From CANJBX01 sp035556735 (GTDB lineage Bacteria; Pseudomonadota; Alphaproteobacteria; Rhizobiales; Xanthobacteraceae): 64,000 nucleotides of DNA. The notes beneath the pieces were generated by a model, which searched no databases, had not been told where the DNA came from, and worked only from the letters and a program-made list of their open reading frames with translations. Each line of letters starts with the position of its first letter. Position 1 is the stretch's first letter. The stretch covers positions 62,001 to 126,000 of the forward strand of contig DATMFF010000001.1 of NCBI GenBank assembly GCA_035556735.1. The letters run 5' to 3'. Of the stretch, positions 7,534-16,713 are shown in pieces. Made by a program: the position numbers and the translations under genes.

Positions 7534-8892
7534 TCACGCGCGCGCGAGCAGTTCGTCGATCCAACGCGCCACCGCGACGGCGTCGGCGTCGCGATCGGCG
7601 AAGCCGACCACCTGCAGCCCGAGTGGGAGGCTTTCCGCCCACAATCGCGGCAGCGACAGCGCGGGCACGCCGAGCAGCGAGGCCGGCACCGCGAACTGCG
7701 GATTGCCGGTGGACTGCAGCCCGATGGGCGCGGCCCCCGTGGCGCTCAGCGTGATGCAGGCGTCGCAGTCGGACGCGAGCTCGCCATAGGCGGAGCGGAT
7801 GGCGTCGCGGTGCAGCAACGCGGTGCGGTGCTCCGCCAGCGTCATCGGCGCGCTCTGCTCCATGCGGCCGCGCACATGCGGCGAGAGCTGCGCGCTGTCG
7901 CGCTCGGCGAGCGTGCGGAAGAACCAGCGCATCTCCCAGTCGTTGATGCGCATCGACAGATCGAACGACTGGGCGATGTCGGGCTCGATGGCATCGACGA
8001 TGGCGTTGTTGCGGCGGGTGAGGATCTCGACGCCCGCGTCGGCCATGCGCCCCGCCGCCCCATGCAGCGCGGCCTTCGCCTCCTCGCTCGCATCGGCCCA
8101 TCCTGCGGTCTCCAGCATGGCGAGGCGGCGCGGCTTGCGCGCGGCGGGCAGCGCGCCGGGACCGGCAAGGCCCGGCCAGCCGGGATCGCCGCCGGCGCGG
8201 TCGGCGATCTCGTGCGCCACCTGCCAGGTGTCGGCGAGCGAGGCGGCAAGGATGCCGGTGCAGCTCTGGCTCTGCGGATCGTGGCTGCCGGTGCGGTTGA
8301 GGGCGTGGGCGGTCGGCTTGAAGCCGTAGATGCCGCAGAAGCTGGCGGGCCGGATGACGGAGCCGATCACCTGGGTGCCGAGGCCGGCGCTGACGATGCC
8401 GGCGGCGACCGCCGCCGCCGAGCCGCTGCTCGAGCCGCCGGGCGTGCGGGCCGTGTCCCACGGGTTGCGCGTGCCGCGCGGGAACGACATGGCGAACTCG
8501 GTGGTGACGGTCTTGCCGACGACCACCGCGCCGGCGGCGCGCAGGGCGGCGACCGAAGCGGCGTCCTTGTGCGAATGCCAGCCCGCGAACAGCGGCGAGC
8601 CGAACTGGGTCGGCATGTCGACGGTCTCGATCACGTCCTTGATGCCGATCGGCATGCCGTCGATGGACGAGAGCGGCCGGCCGTTGCGCCAGCGCTCGGC
8701 CGCGCGGTCGGCGGCGGCACGCGCGCCCGCGACGTCGAGGGTGACGAAGGCGCCGATGCGCGGCTCCCACAGATCGAGTGCCGCGAGGCAGCGCTCGAGG
8801 AAGCGGCGCGGATCGTCTGCCCCGCTGCGGAACGCCTGCGTCACGGCGAGGAACGGCTGCGGCGTGGGCTTCGTCTCGCTCACGGTTTCCAT
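7534..8892 (-). CDS. Amidase signature family hydrolase
   Basis: 452 aa, the usual family length. The Ser-cisSer-Lys triad is recognisable: K in GMPIGIKDVIE, the glycine/serine-rich TPGGSSSGSAAAVAAG loop, and the nucleophile serine in GTQVIGSVIRPAS. The family hydrolyses linear or aryl amides (GatA, allophanate hydrolase and many catabolic amidases). The GatA context is missing, so a catabolic amidase is inferred. ATG at 8892, with GGAG 6 nt upstream. It is cytosolic, with no signal peptide. Confidence 0.82.
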   Translation of the reverse strand: METVSETKPTPQPFLAVTQAFRSGADDPRRFLERCLAALDLWEPRIGAFVTLDVAGARAAADRAAERWRNGRPLSSIDGMPIGIKDVIETVDMPTQFGSPLFAGWHSHKDAASVAALRAAGAVVVGKTVTTEFAMSFPRGTRNPWDTARTPGGSSSGSAAAVAAGIVSAGLGTQVIGSVIRPASFCGIYGFKPTAHALNRTGSHDPQSQSCTGILAASLADTWQVAHEIADRAGGDPGWPGLAGPGALPAARKPRRLAMLETAGWADASEEAKAALHGAAGRMADAGVEILTRRNNAIVDAIEPDIAQSFDLSMRINDWEMRWFFRTLAERDSAQLSPHVRGRMEQSAPMTLAEHRTALLHRDAIRSAYGELASDCDACITLSATGAAPIGLQSTGNPQFAVPASLLGVPALSLPRLWAESLPLGLQVVGFADRDADAVAVARWIDELLARA

Positions 8893-8947
8893 CGCGGGCT
8901 CCGGTCCTCGGTTGCTCCGCCACTCTAACGCAGCGAAGCGCGAACCG

Positions 8948-10033
8948 TCAGCGCTTTGTCTGGTCGCTCACCGCGGGCGGGCGCTGATCCGGCTCCGGGC
9001 GCGCGAGCAGCGCGCCGAGCATCGCTGACCAAAGGCTGGGCAGTTCGTGCTCGCGGAACGGCACCGGACGGCACAGGCTCATGGTGGCGAGGCCGAGCCG
9101 GCTCATGCGCTGCGCGGCATAGACCGAGCCCGCCGTGCTGGCGGCGAGCCGCTCGGCGACGGCGCCGCCGAGGTGGGTTGCGATGGCGGCGCCGGCGAGA
9201 TCGACCGCGCCGAGCTTGCCGGCTTCCACCACCAGCCGCCGCAGCAGGTGCACGGTGGCGGCGGCATTGGGGCGGTGGCCGTAGCAGGCGGCGACATCGC
9301 GCACCAGGCGGATGCTGGCGGCGAGGAAGAACAGCGCGTCGGTGAGCGCGGTCGGGCTGATGGCGGTGATGCCGAAGGCGCGCACGCCGGCGCGGCGCAC
9401 GATCGCTTCCGCGCGGCGGTCGAGCGGCTCCATCACGGTCTGCGCGAAGATCTCGAGTTGCTGCGCGGGCGAATGATGGCGCTGCACCTTGCGCTGGAAC
9501 GCCTCGATTGCGGCCGTGGTGGCGCGGTCGCGCGGGATCACGGCGATCACCTTGCGGATCGCGTCGTGCATCGCGGCGCTGCGCGTGTCGGGCGGCGGGC
9601 CGAGCGCGGCGAAGCGCTGCTGGCAGGTCTCGACCGACTTGAGCGCGAGGAAGCTCCTGACCTCGCGCGCGATGATGAGGCCGGCGCCGCCGATGGCGGC
9701 GGCCGCCGCCGCGCTGGCGAGCCAGCCGAGGCCGTTGCCGTAGGCGAAGGCCGAGGTGATCCACAGATAGAGGTCGATGCCGAGCCAGCCGGCGACGCCG
9801 GCGCCGAGCGCCGTGAGCGCGACACGCATCGTGCGGCTGCGGCGGCGCACCTGGCTGGGTACGGCGAGCGCGGTCGCAGGCTGCGGCGGCGCGGTCACGA
9901 TGCGGCCGGTCTCCCCGGTCGCGATGACGCGCGGCCCGGACGGCGCGCCGGAGCGCAAGGCCGCGTCCTGCTCCATCGCCGTGACGCGCGGATGCAGGAT
10001 GTCGCCGGGTCGTTCGGGCGATGGGTTGCTCAT
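8948..10033 (-). CDS. YcjF-like TIGR01620/DUF697 inner membrane protein
   Basis: 361 aa. A polar N-terminal tail of about 90 residues is followed by two membrane segments (about residues 92-150: ALTALGAGVAGWLGIDLYLW, then WLASAAAAAAIGGAGLII). A soluble helical domain follows and contains ITAISPTALTDALFFL, typical of this family. The start at 10033 overlaps the stop of the YcjX gene by 4 nt (ATGA), so the two are translationally coupled. In enterobacteria ycjX and ycjF are a stress-induced pair beside the phage-shock genes. Here no psp genes are near, and the molecular role is unknown. Confidence 0.8.
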   Translation of the reverse strand: MSNPSPERPGDILHPRVTAMEQDAALRSGAPSGPRVIATGETGRIVTAPPQPATALAVPSQVRRRSRTMRVALTALGAGVAGWLGIDLYLWITSAFAYGNGLGWLASAAAAAAIGGAGLIIAREVRSFLALKSVETCQQRFAALGPPPDTRSAAMHDAIRKVIAVIPRDRATTAAIEAFQRKVQRHHSPAQQLEIFAQTVMEPLDRRAEAIVRRAGVRAFGITAISPTALTDALFFLAASIRLVRDVAACYGHRPNAAATVHLLRRLVVEAGKLGAVDLAGAAIATHLGGAVAERLAASTAGSVYAAQRMSRLGLATMSLCRPVPFREHELPSLWSAMLGALLARPEPDQRPPAVSDQTKR

Positions 10034-11463
10034 CGCAGGCGGTCTCCGATCAGGTACTGGAGCGCGACATCGAGGTTGATGTGGGCGATGCCGTCGACGG
10101 GCGAGACGTCGATCACCGGCGGCTCGAACACGGGAATATTGAGGAACGGCTGGCCCCACGCCTCCGGCCGCGGCGGTCGCGCCGGCACGTTGCCGACGAA
10201 GAACTTTGCGCGCGTTTCGCTGCCGACCGGCTTGCCGACGACGACCTGCACGCGCTGGCCGTCGATCTCCTGGGTGTCCTCGTCGGTCGAGATCACCGAG
10301 GCGAGCGCGGTGACGTCGAGCGCGGCATTGGCGCTGCGCACGTCGAGGGCCGGCAGCGCCACCATGTTGCGCAGCAGGGCGGCGAGATGGTCGCGCTGCA
10401 CCTCGGGCACATGGTCGGCCTTGGTGGCGGCGAACAGCGCCTTCTCGATGCGCGCGCCGCGCAGCAGCCGCGCAATGATGCCGCTGCGGCCATAGCGGAA
10501 GCTCTCGAGGATGGCGTCGAGCGCGCGGCGCATGTCGTCGAACGCCTCGCGCCCCGCGAGCAGTGCGCCGAGCACGTCGACCAGCACGATTTGCCGCGAA
10601 TAGTTGCGGAAGTGCTCGGTATAGAACGGCTTCACCACCTCGCTCTTGTAGGCCTCAAAGCGCTGCTCCATCAGCGCGCCGAGCGTGCCTCCCGCCATGC
10701 GCTGCGCGCCCGCCGGCAGGTCGAGCGGGGCGAACCACATGAACGAGAAGCGCTCGAGCGCGGTGGCGTCGATGAAGCGTCCGGGCTGCAGGAACGCGAG
10801 GCCGTGCTTGTCGCGTGCGGCGCGCAGCATGTCGCGGTAGAGCTCGTGCGCGCGGCGGGCGTCCTCATCGCGCGCCGGCGCGTCGTGCGGATGGTCGGCG
10901 AGGAAGGCGAGGAAGTCGTGCGCGATCTGCGCGCGCGGCTCGCGGGCGCAGAGCGCCAGCATGGCGCGCGACCAGTCGGCATAGCTCTGGGTCAGCAGCG
11001 GCAGGTCGAGCAACCATTCGCCGGGATAGTCGATGATGCGCAGCTTGAGGGTGGCGACGCCGTCGCCGACCTGGCGCAGCAGGAAGCCGAGCGCGCCCGC
11101 GGGCACGAAGCGGACGTCGATCTCGATCTCGCTGATGTCGACCGTGCGGTCGGGCCAGTCGGCGCGCGTCGCCATGCGCTCGATGTTCTGCTCGTAGGGA
11201 AAGCGCGGCAGCCGTCCGGACTTGCCGCCCAGCCGCGCGGCCACCAGCCGGCCCTCGCCGACCACGTCGAGCAGCGGCATCCGGTGCGGCTGATGCAGCG
11301 CGCTGAGCAGGTTGTGCACGAGGCTGGTGATGAAGACGGTCTTGCCGGCGCGGCTCACGCCGGTGACCGCGAGATTGACGGTCGAGCCCCTGGCGAGCTC
11401 GGCCAGATCCCCGCCGGGGATCCAGTCGGACAGCACCGCGCCCATGCGGTCGATCGTCGACAT
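10030..11463 (-). CDS. ycjX: YcjX-like P-loop NTPase (DUF463)
   Basis: 477 aa. The Walker A motif is GVSRAGKT at residues 35-42. The YcjX pattern continues with FPYEQNIERM, IDYPGEWLLDLPLL (a Walker B-like DYPGEW region) and ATKADHVP (a TKAD base-recognition motif), which suggests guanine nucleotide binding. It is the first gene of a two-gene operon with the YcjF-like membrane protein. YcjX proteins are stress-associated GTPases whose cellular target is not established. The ATG at 11463 directly precedes the family N-terminal block. Confidence 0.85.
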   Translation of the reverse strand: MSTIDRMGAVLSDWIPGGDLAELARGSTVNLAVTGVSRAGKTVFITSLVHNLLSALHQPHRMPLLDVVGEGRLVAARLGGKSGRLPRFPYEQNIERMATRADWPDRTVDISEIEIDVRFVPAGALGFLLRQVGDGVATLKLRIIDYPGEWLLDLPLLTQSYADWSRAMLALCAREPRAQIAHDFLAFLADHPHDAPARDEDARRAHELYRDMLRAARDKHGLAFLQPGRFIDATALERFSFMWFAPLDLPAGAQRMAGGTLGALMEQRFEAYKSEVVKPFYTEHFRNYSRQIVLVDVLGALLAGREAFDDMRRALDAILESFRYGRSGIIARLLRGARIEKALFAATKADHVPEVQRDHLAALLRNMVALPALDVRSANAALDVTALASVISTDEDTQEIDGQRVQVVVGKPVGSETRAKFFVGNVPARPPRPEAWGQPFLNIPVFEPPVIDVSPVDGIAHINLDVALQYLIGDRLR

Positions 11464-11671
11464 TCCGCTTCCTTCCCGCGCGCGGCGGCCGGCGCCCTCG
11501 CCGGCCCTCGCGCCGGCTCACTATATAGGCAGGCAGCGGGTCGGCTCCCACTGCCCACGGCGAGGATCTGCCGCACGGCCGCCAACCGCATCATGGCAGG
11601 CGTCAGGGGGGCGCACTGGCGGTTTCGCGGTTCCGATTGTATGCATGGGCGGCCATTCCAACGGGACAGTC

Positions 11672-12634
11672 ATGCAATATCGCAAACTCGGAAGCTCGGA
11701 CCTCACGCTCTCGGTGCTCGGCCTCGGCTGCAACAATTTCGGCGGCCGCGCGGACCTCGAGACCACGCGCCGCGTGGTGCATCACGCCATCGACGCCGGC
11801 ATCAACCATTTCGACACGGCCGACATCTACGGCGGCGAAGGCAAATCGGAAGAGTTCCTGGGCGCGGCGCTGGGCCCGCGCCGCAAGGAGATCATCCTCG
11901 CCACCAAGTTCGGCCTGCCGTTCGATGCCGCGGGCACCATGAAGGGCGCCTCGCGCAAGTACATCATGACGGCGGTCGAAGGCAGCCTGAAGCGGCTCAA
12001 GACCGATTACATCGACATCTACTATCAGCATAAGCCCGACCCGAGCGTGCCGATCGAGGAGACGCTGCGCGCGCTCGACGACCTCGTGAAGCAGGGCAAG
12101 GTGCGGGTGATCGCCAACTCGAACTTCGACGAGCACCAGATCGCGGAGGCCGACACGACGGCGAAGTCGCTCGGCACGGCGCGCTTCATCGCGGCGCAGG
12201 ACGAACTCAGCCTGATCAAGCGCGGCACCGAGCGCGAGCGGCTGCCGGCGATGGAGAAGCACGGGCTGGCGTTCATCCCGTATTTCCCCCTCGCGAGCGG
12301 GCTGTTGACGGGCAAGTACAGGCGCAACGCGCCGACGCCGGAAGGCACGCGCCTCGCCGGCAAGAACCGCCTGTCCGACGTGTTCTGGAACGAGACCAAC
12401 CTCGAGCTCACCTACAAGATCGGTGACTTCTGCGCGGCCAAGGGCCTCAACATGCTCGACGTCGCCTTCGCCTGGCTGCTGGCCAAGCCAATCGTCACCA
12501 GCGTGATCGCGGGCGCGGTCAAGACCGAGCAGATCGACGCCAACGCGAAGGCGACGGACTTCAAGCTGGGCGCGGCCGACCTTGCCGAGCTCGACAGGAT
12601 CACGGCAGGCGCACTGGCCTCGCAGCCGCATTAG
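11672..12634 (+). CDS. Aldo/keto reductase
   Basis: 320 aa (beta/alpha)8 reductase. The catalytic tetrad is complete: D48 and Y53 in HFDTADIYGGE, K79 in ATKFG and H120 in YYQHKPD. Such enzymes use NADPH to reduce aldehydes and ketones in the cytosol. The ATG at 11672 is chosen because the family N-terminus (YRKLGSSDLTLSVLGLG) starts there, with GGGA a few bases upstream. An in-frame ATG at 11645 would add nine residues with no ribosome site. The lytic transglycosylase gene follows 31 nt downstream and may be co-transcribed. Confidence 0.85.
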   Translation: MQYRKLGSSDLTLSVLGLGCNNFGGRADLETTRRVVHHAIDAGINHFDTADIYGGEGKSEEFLGAALGPRRKEIILATKFGLPFDAAGTMKGASRKYIMTAVEGSLKRLKTDYIDIYYQHKPDPSVPIEETLRALDDLVKQGKVRVIANSNFDEHQIAEADTTAKSLGTARFIAAQDELSLIKRGTERERLPAMEKHGLAFIPYFPLASGLLTGKYRRNAPTPEGTRLAGKNRLSDVFWNETNLELTYKIGDFCAAKGLNMLDVAFAWLLAKPIVTSVIAGAVKTEQIDANAKATDFKLGAADLAELDRITAGALASQPH

Positions 12635-12665
12635 GGCTGCGCTCGCTCGAACGGGGAGCCGACCG

Positions 12666-13883
12666 ATGACCTTTCGCAGATCGCTCCGGCTGGCGGCGGT
12701 GCTCGCCGCCCTCGCCTTCTCCAGCGGCACGGCGCTCGCCGCCGTGCCGTGCCGAACGTCGGGCCCGTTCGAGCGCTGGCTCGAGGGCTTCAAGCAGGAG
12801 GCGCTGGCCAAGGGCGTGTCGCGCAACGCCCTGGCCCAGGCGGCGCCCTACCTCGTCTATGACCAGCGCATCATCAACATCGACCGCGGGCAGCGGGTCT
12901 TCTCGCAGACCTTCACCGAGTTCGCGGGGCGCATGGTGTCCGCCGGGCGCGTCAGCCAGGGCAAGGCGCATCTCAAGAAGCACGCCGCCGTGTTCGCCCG
13001 CGCGGAGCAGCAGTACGGCGTGCCGCCGGCGGTGATCGCGGGGTTCTGGGGACTGGAGAGCGACTTCGGCGCGTTCATGGGCAAGGAGAACGCGATCCGG
13101 TCGATCACCAGCCTCGCCTACGACTGCCGCCGCGCCGAGATGTTCCGCGGCCATCTGATCGACGCGCTGCGCCTGATCGACCGCGGCGACCTCGCGCCGA
13201 CCGAGATGATCGGCGCCTGGGCGGGCGAGCTCGGCCAGACCCAGATGATGCCGAGCGAATACATGAAGTTCGCCGTCGATTACGACGGCGACGGCCACCG
13301 CAACCTGCTGCGCAGCCCGGCCGACGTGATCGGCTCCAGCGCGAACTACCTCGCGCATCTCGGCTGGAAGCGCGGCGCGCCGTGGCTGCAGGAGGTGCGC
13401 GTTCCGCAGACCCTGCCGTGGAAGGAAAGCGGGCTCGACGTGAAGCATCCGCGCGGCCAGTGGGCCAAGTGGGGCGTCGTGCTCGCGGACGGCCGCGCCC
13501 TGCCGAACGACGCACTGCCGGCCTCCCTGCTGCTGCCCATGGGCCGGCACGGCCCGGCGTTCCTCGTCTACGACAACTTCCAGGTCTACCTGACCTGGAA
13601 CAACTCGCTGATCTACTCGGCCACCGCCGCTTACTACGCCACGCGCATCGCCGGCGCAGGACCGATGCGCAAGCCGACGGCGCCGATCGCTCCCGTGACG
13701 ATGGAAATGACGCGCGAGCTGCAGCAGATCCTCACGCGTCTCGGCCACGACGTCGGCGGCGTCGACGGCAAGCTCGGCATGGGCACGCGGCAGGCGGTGA
13801 AGACGATGCAGGTGAAGCTCGGGCTGCCGGCCGACTCCTATCCGACACCGGAGCTGCTGGAGCGGCTGCGCCAGACGCGGTGA
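12666..13883 (+). CDS. Lytic murein transglycosylase, MltB type, with C-terminal peptidoglycan-binding domain
   Basis: 405 aa. Signal peptide (residues 1-26, ending SGTALAA), then a glycoside hydrolase family 103 domain with the catalytic glutamate E131 in GFWGLESDFG and the substrate-groove motifs ELGQTQMMPSEY and YDGDGHRNL. A PG_binding_1 domain covers about residues 345-402. It cuts glycan strands to 1,6-anhydro-muropeptides in the periplasm. The start follows GGGGAG by 8 nt. No lipobox is visible, so a soluble periplasmic form is likely. Confidence 0.87.
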   Translation: MTFRRSLRLAAVLAALAFSSGTALAAVPCRTSGPFERWLEGFKQEALAKGVSRNALAQAAPYLVYDQRIINIDRGQRVFSQTFTEFAGRMVSAGRVSQGKAHLKKHAAVFARAEQQYGVPPAVIAGFWGLESDFGAFMGKENAIRSITSLAYDCRRAEMFRGHLIDALRLIDRGDLAPTEMIGAWAGELGQTQMMPSEYMKFAVDYDGDGHRNLLRSPADVIGSSANYLAHLGWKRGAPWLQEVRVPQTLPWKESGLDVKHPRGQWAKWGVVLADGRALPNDALPASLLLPMGRHGPAFLVYDNFQVYLTWNNSLIYSATAAYYATRIAGAGPMRKPTAPIAPVTMEMTRELQQILTRLGHDVGGVDGKLGMGTRQAVKTMQVKLGLPADSYPTPELLERLRQTR

Positions 13884-13903
13884 CGCGGCGGGTCGCGTAA
13901 GCT

Positions 13904-13948
13904 CGTCATCGCGAGGAGCGAAGCGACGAAGCCCTCCTCGCAATGACG
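13904..13948. repeat. Short intergenic palindrome, family C
   Basis: Left arm CGTCATCGCGAGGAG and right arm CTCCTCGCAATGACG form a 15-bp stem with one mismatch and a 15-nt loop. It lies between the convergent MltB-type and FAH-family genes and may also act as a terminator. A longer copy is at 20973-21057. Confidence 0.7.
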
Positions 13949-13955
13949 GCGCGCG

Positions 13956-14873
13956 CTATGCCATCGTGTTGCTGATGGTGCCGATCTCGGCGATCTCCAT
14001 CTTCACGACGTCGCCGGCCTTGAGGAACTCGCCCTTGCCCGCGCCGACGCCCGCCGGCGTGCCGGTCATGATGAGGTCGCCGGGGTGGAGCGTGATGCCG
14101 CTCGACAGGTGCGCGATCTGCTCGGCGATGTTGAAGATCATCTTGCCCGAGTTGGAGTTCTGCTTGATCGCGTCGTTGACCCACAGCTTCATCGCGAGGT
14201 TGCTCGGATTGGAGATGTAGGCGGCCGGCGTGATCCACGGTCCGAGCGGGCACGAGCCGTCGAAGCTCTTGTGGCGCGTCCAGTCGGCGCGGAACGGGGA
14301 GCCCTCCGGGACGGGCGGGCGGAAACCCTGGTCGCGCGCGGAGAGATCGTTGCCCACGGTGTAGCCCGCGACGCAGCTCAGCGCATTGTCGAGGGTGAGG
14401 TCGCGCGCCTTGCGCCCGATCACGACCACGAGCTCGATCTCCCAGTCCATGCGCTTCGAGTATTTCGAGATCTGCACGGTGGCGCCGGGATCGGTCACCG
14501 CGTGCGAGGACTTGATGAAGAACCACGGCTTGAGGCCGAGCTCGTGCGGATCGGGCTCGGGCGGCTTGCCCGCCGCCTTCCACATTTCCTCGGAGTGGTC
14601 CTGATAGTTGGCACCGGCGCAGTAGATCGCGCCCGGCCGCAGCACCGGGGCGCGCAGCCTCGCCTGCCCCACCGGCTGGCCCTGCCCCTTCGGCGACTTC
14701 GCCGCGGCATCGAGAGCGGCGTGCGCGGCGTCCCAATCGTCGAGGACGTCCTGGGTGCTGACGTAGGTCGCCCGGCCGGTGAGCGCCGCCACATCGTAGA
14801 TCTTGTCGTCGATGACCGCGCCCGCCCGCGGCCCCTGCGGCGATTGGTACGTCGCCAGCTTGTATCCGGCCAT
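13956..14873 (-). CDS. Fumarylacetoacetate hydrolase family protein
   Basis: 305 aa. An N-terminal domain is followed by the FAH fold with the metal-site pattern GAIYCAGANYQDHSEEM, WEIELVVVIG (the two acidic ligands of E-x-E type) and the end segment GDLIMTGTPAGVG. Members hydrolyse or decarboxylate ring-cleavage and acylpyruvate products of aromatic degradation, using Mg2+. ATG at 14873, about 5 nt after AGGGAGG. It is divergent from the extradiol-dioxygenase-like VOC operon, consistent with a shared aromatic catabolic role. The actual substrate is not determinable. Confidence 0.85.
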   Translation of the reverse strand: MAGYKLATYQSPQGPRAGAVIDDKIYDVAALTGRATYVSTQDVLDDWDAAHAALDAAAKSPKGQGQPVGQARLRAPVLRPGAIYCAGANYQDHSEEMWKAAGKPPEPDPHELGLKPWFFIKSSHAVTDPGATVQISKYSKRMDWEIELVVVIGRKARDLTLDNALSCVAGYTVGNDLSARDQGFRPPVPEGSPFRADWTRHKSFDGSCPLGPWITPAAYISNPSNLAMKLWVNDAIKQNSNSGKMIFNIAEQIAHLSSGITLHPGDLIMTGTPAGVGAGKGEFLKAGDVVKMEIAEIGTISNTMA

Positions 14874-14985
14874 GCATTCCTCCCTTATTGAACGGCGAAA
14901 GGGAGTTATCGCATTTTTGCAATGCTGCCTACTGGCGCGCCATGCAAAGCACGAATACGGCTATAGTAACGGGTGGGAGGAGACG

Positions 14986-15876
14986 ATGATCAAGGCGCGC
15001 AGGATTGGACATGCCGTGTTCGAGACGACGGATCTCGAGCGGCTGAGCGACCATTACACCGAATATGTCGGGCTGACGGTTGCCGCGCGCGAGCGCGACC
15101 GCGTGTTCCTGGCGAGCCAGCTCGGGCATCTCGCGCTCGAGCTGCGGCGCGGCTCCAGCGCCGGCTGCCGCAAACTGTCGTTCGAGATCACGCCCGGCAC
15201 CGACCTCGGCGACGTCGCCGCCGAGCTCGCCAAGCACGGCATCCGCAGCGAGCGCGGCAACGACCCGGCGCCCGGCATCGCCAACGTGCTCACCTTCGAG
15301 GATCCCAAGGGGACGCAGGTCGAGCTGTTCACGTCATGGAGCACGCTCAAGGGCGAGGAGCCGGCCAAGGGCATCCCGGTGGTGAAGCTCGGCCACGTCG
15401 CGTATTTCGTGCCGGACCTGCAGAAGGTCATCGACTTCTACGCCGACGTGCTTGGCTTCCGCATCTCCGACTGGATCGGCGACTATTTCGTCTTCATGCG
15501 CTGCAACCCGGACCACCACACGGTCAACTTCTTCCGCGGCGAAGAGGCGCGCATGCACCACATCGCGTTCGAGCTCGCCGACTGGAACCAGATGAAGACC
15601 GCCTGCGACCTCCTCGCCAGGCGCAAGATCGAGCTGGCCTGGGGCCCGGTGCGGCACGGCCCGGGCCACAACATCTCGATCTATTACCGCGAGCCGGACG
15701 ATCAGATCGTCGAGCTGTTCACCGACCTCGACCACATGGTCGACGAGGAGCTCGGCTACTTCGAGCCGCGGCCGTGGCATCGCGACAATCCGCAGCGGCC
15801 GAAGGTGTGGGACCCGGGCCCGACCGCCAACATCTGGGGTCTGCCGCCGACGCCCGACTTCACGCGGGGCAGGTAG
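14986..15876 (+). CDS. Two-domain VOC protein, extradiol ring-cleavage dioxygenase-like
   Basis: 296 aa with two glyoxalase/VOC repeats (about residues 1-120 and 130-250). The second repeat keeps a plausible iron triad: H137 (LGHVAYF), H192 (MHHIAFE) and E243 (IVELFTD), as in BphC-type catechol 2,3-dioxygenases. It also has a histidine in RHGPGHNIS where BphC has its acid/base histidine region. Start: ATG with GGGAGGAG just upstream, preferred over earlier in-frame starts. It is the first gene of a four-gene run (VOC, Rieske ferredoxin, small unknown, amidohydrolase) and divergent from the FAH-family hydrolase. Confidence 0.78.
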   Translation: MIKARRIGHAVFETTDLERLSDHYTEYVGLTVAARERDRVFLASQLGHLALELRRGSSAGCRKLSFEITPGTDLGDVAAELAKHGIRSERGNDPAPGIANVLTFEDPKGTQVELFTSWSTLKGEEPAKGIPVVKLGHVAYFVPDLQKVIDFYADVLGFRISDWIGDYFVFMRCNPDHHTVNFFRGEEARMHHIAFELADWNQMKTACDLLARRKIELAWGPVRHGPGHNISIYYREPDDQIVELFTDLDHMVDEELGYFEPRPWHRDNPQRPKVWDPGPTANIWGLPPTPDFTRGR

Positions 15877-15960
15877 TCCGCGCGCGCCGTTGCGCCGGCC
15901 GCAGCGAGGCGCGAAGATCAACGACAAAGGGTGCCGGAACAATCGGGAGAACGCCGCAAC

Positions 15961-16326
15961 ATGGTCGAGAAGCTCGTCGGCAAAGCCTCGGAGTTCAAGG
16001 ACGGCGACCGCCGCATCGTCTTCGTCGGCGACCGGGAGATCGGCGTCTTCCGCGACAAGGGCGAGTTCTTCGCCTACAGCAACACCTGCCTGCACCAGGG
16101 CGGCCCCGCCTGCGAAGGGCTGATCATCGCCAAGGTCGAGGAGCGGCTGCGGCCCGACAAGACCTCGGCCGGACTCTACTTCTCCGATACCGAGACGCAT
16201 TTCGTCTGCCCGTGGCATGGCTACGAATACGACCTGCGCACCGGCGAGCTGGTAGGCGACCGCAAGCAGAAGCTGCGGCGCTACGATGTCGTGCAGAAAG
16301 GGGACGAGGTCTATGTCGTCGCCTAA
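15961..16326 (+). CDS. Rieske [2Fe-2S] ferredoxin-like protein
   Basis: 121 aa single-domain Rieske protein. The cluster ligands are C43-x-H45 (NTCLHQGG) and C83-x2-H86 (FVCPWHG). The gap between the two ligand pairs is 37 residues, longer than the 15-17 usual in dioxygenase ferredoxins, and includes a VEERLRPDK insertion. It probably passes electrons to an oxygenase. The Rieske oxygenase encoded at 18653-19948 is a possible partner but is in a separate unit. GGGAG lies 11 nt before the ATG. The stop overlaps the next gene by 14 nt. Confidence 0.8.
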   Translation: MVEKLVGKASEFKDGDRRIVFVGDREIGVFRDKGEFFAYSNTCLHQGGPACEGLIIAKVEERLRPDKTSAGLYFSDTETHFVCPWHGYEYDLRTGELVGDRKQKLRRYDVVQKGDEVYVVA

Positions 16327-16684
16327 GCGCGCGGCGCGGCCCGCTGCTGCCGCGCGCGCGAAAGCGCCGGTGAAGACCACCGCGTCGACGCCGCATGCGG
16401 GCGACGACGTCTCCGCGCAGGCGCGCGCCCTCGCCGCCGCGCTCGAGCGCGCGCTCGCCGACGGCGACGTCGATGCGCTCGCGCCCGATGCGCTGCAGGA
16501 ACTGATGGCGGCGCTGTGCAAGACCTATTCCGCGCAGGTGGAAGCCGGGCGCGACCTGCTGCCGCTGCGCGGCCAGACCAGCGTGAGCAGCACGGACGTC
16601 ATGACCTCCGCCAGCGGCCTCCTGAAGGCGGCCAACCTGGCGGTGTTCGAACTGGGCATGTGGCAGAGCTGGACCGGGCGCTGA
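16313..16684 (+). CDS. Small hypothetical protein, Ala/Arg-rich N-terminus
   Basis: 123 aa, no family recognised. Residues 1-35 are basic and alanine-rich and look disordered. Residues 35-75 form a likely helix rich in A, E, L and D (ARALAAALERALADGDVDAL). The C-terminus (about residues 80-123) is more conserved in appearance, with VSSTDVMTSASGLLKAANLAVFELGMWQSW. It overlaps the Rieske gene by 14 nt and sits 29 nt before the amidohydrolase gene, so it is probably co-translated. A small adaptor or subunit of the surrounding enzymes is possible but unproven. Confidence 0.65.
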   Translation: MSSPKRAARPAAAARAKAPVKTTASTPHAGDDVSAQARALAAALERALADGDVDALAPDALQELMAALCKTYSAQVEAGRDLLPLRGQTSVSSTDVMTSASGLLKAANLAVFELGMWQSWTGR

Positions 16685-16713
16685 GCGCATCCGCAAAGGC
16701 CAGGGAGGGAACG

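Noticed and set aside
10034..10159. Longer N-terminus for the YcjF-like protein from 10159
   Set aside because: It would overlap the ycjX coding region by 130 nt. The ATG at 10033 gives the usual ATGA coupling and family length.
11603..12826. A 407-codon minus-strand frame over the aldo/keto reductase
   Set aside because: The plus-strand gene has a complete catalytic tetrad. The minus frame has no recognisable domain.
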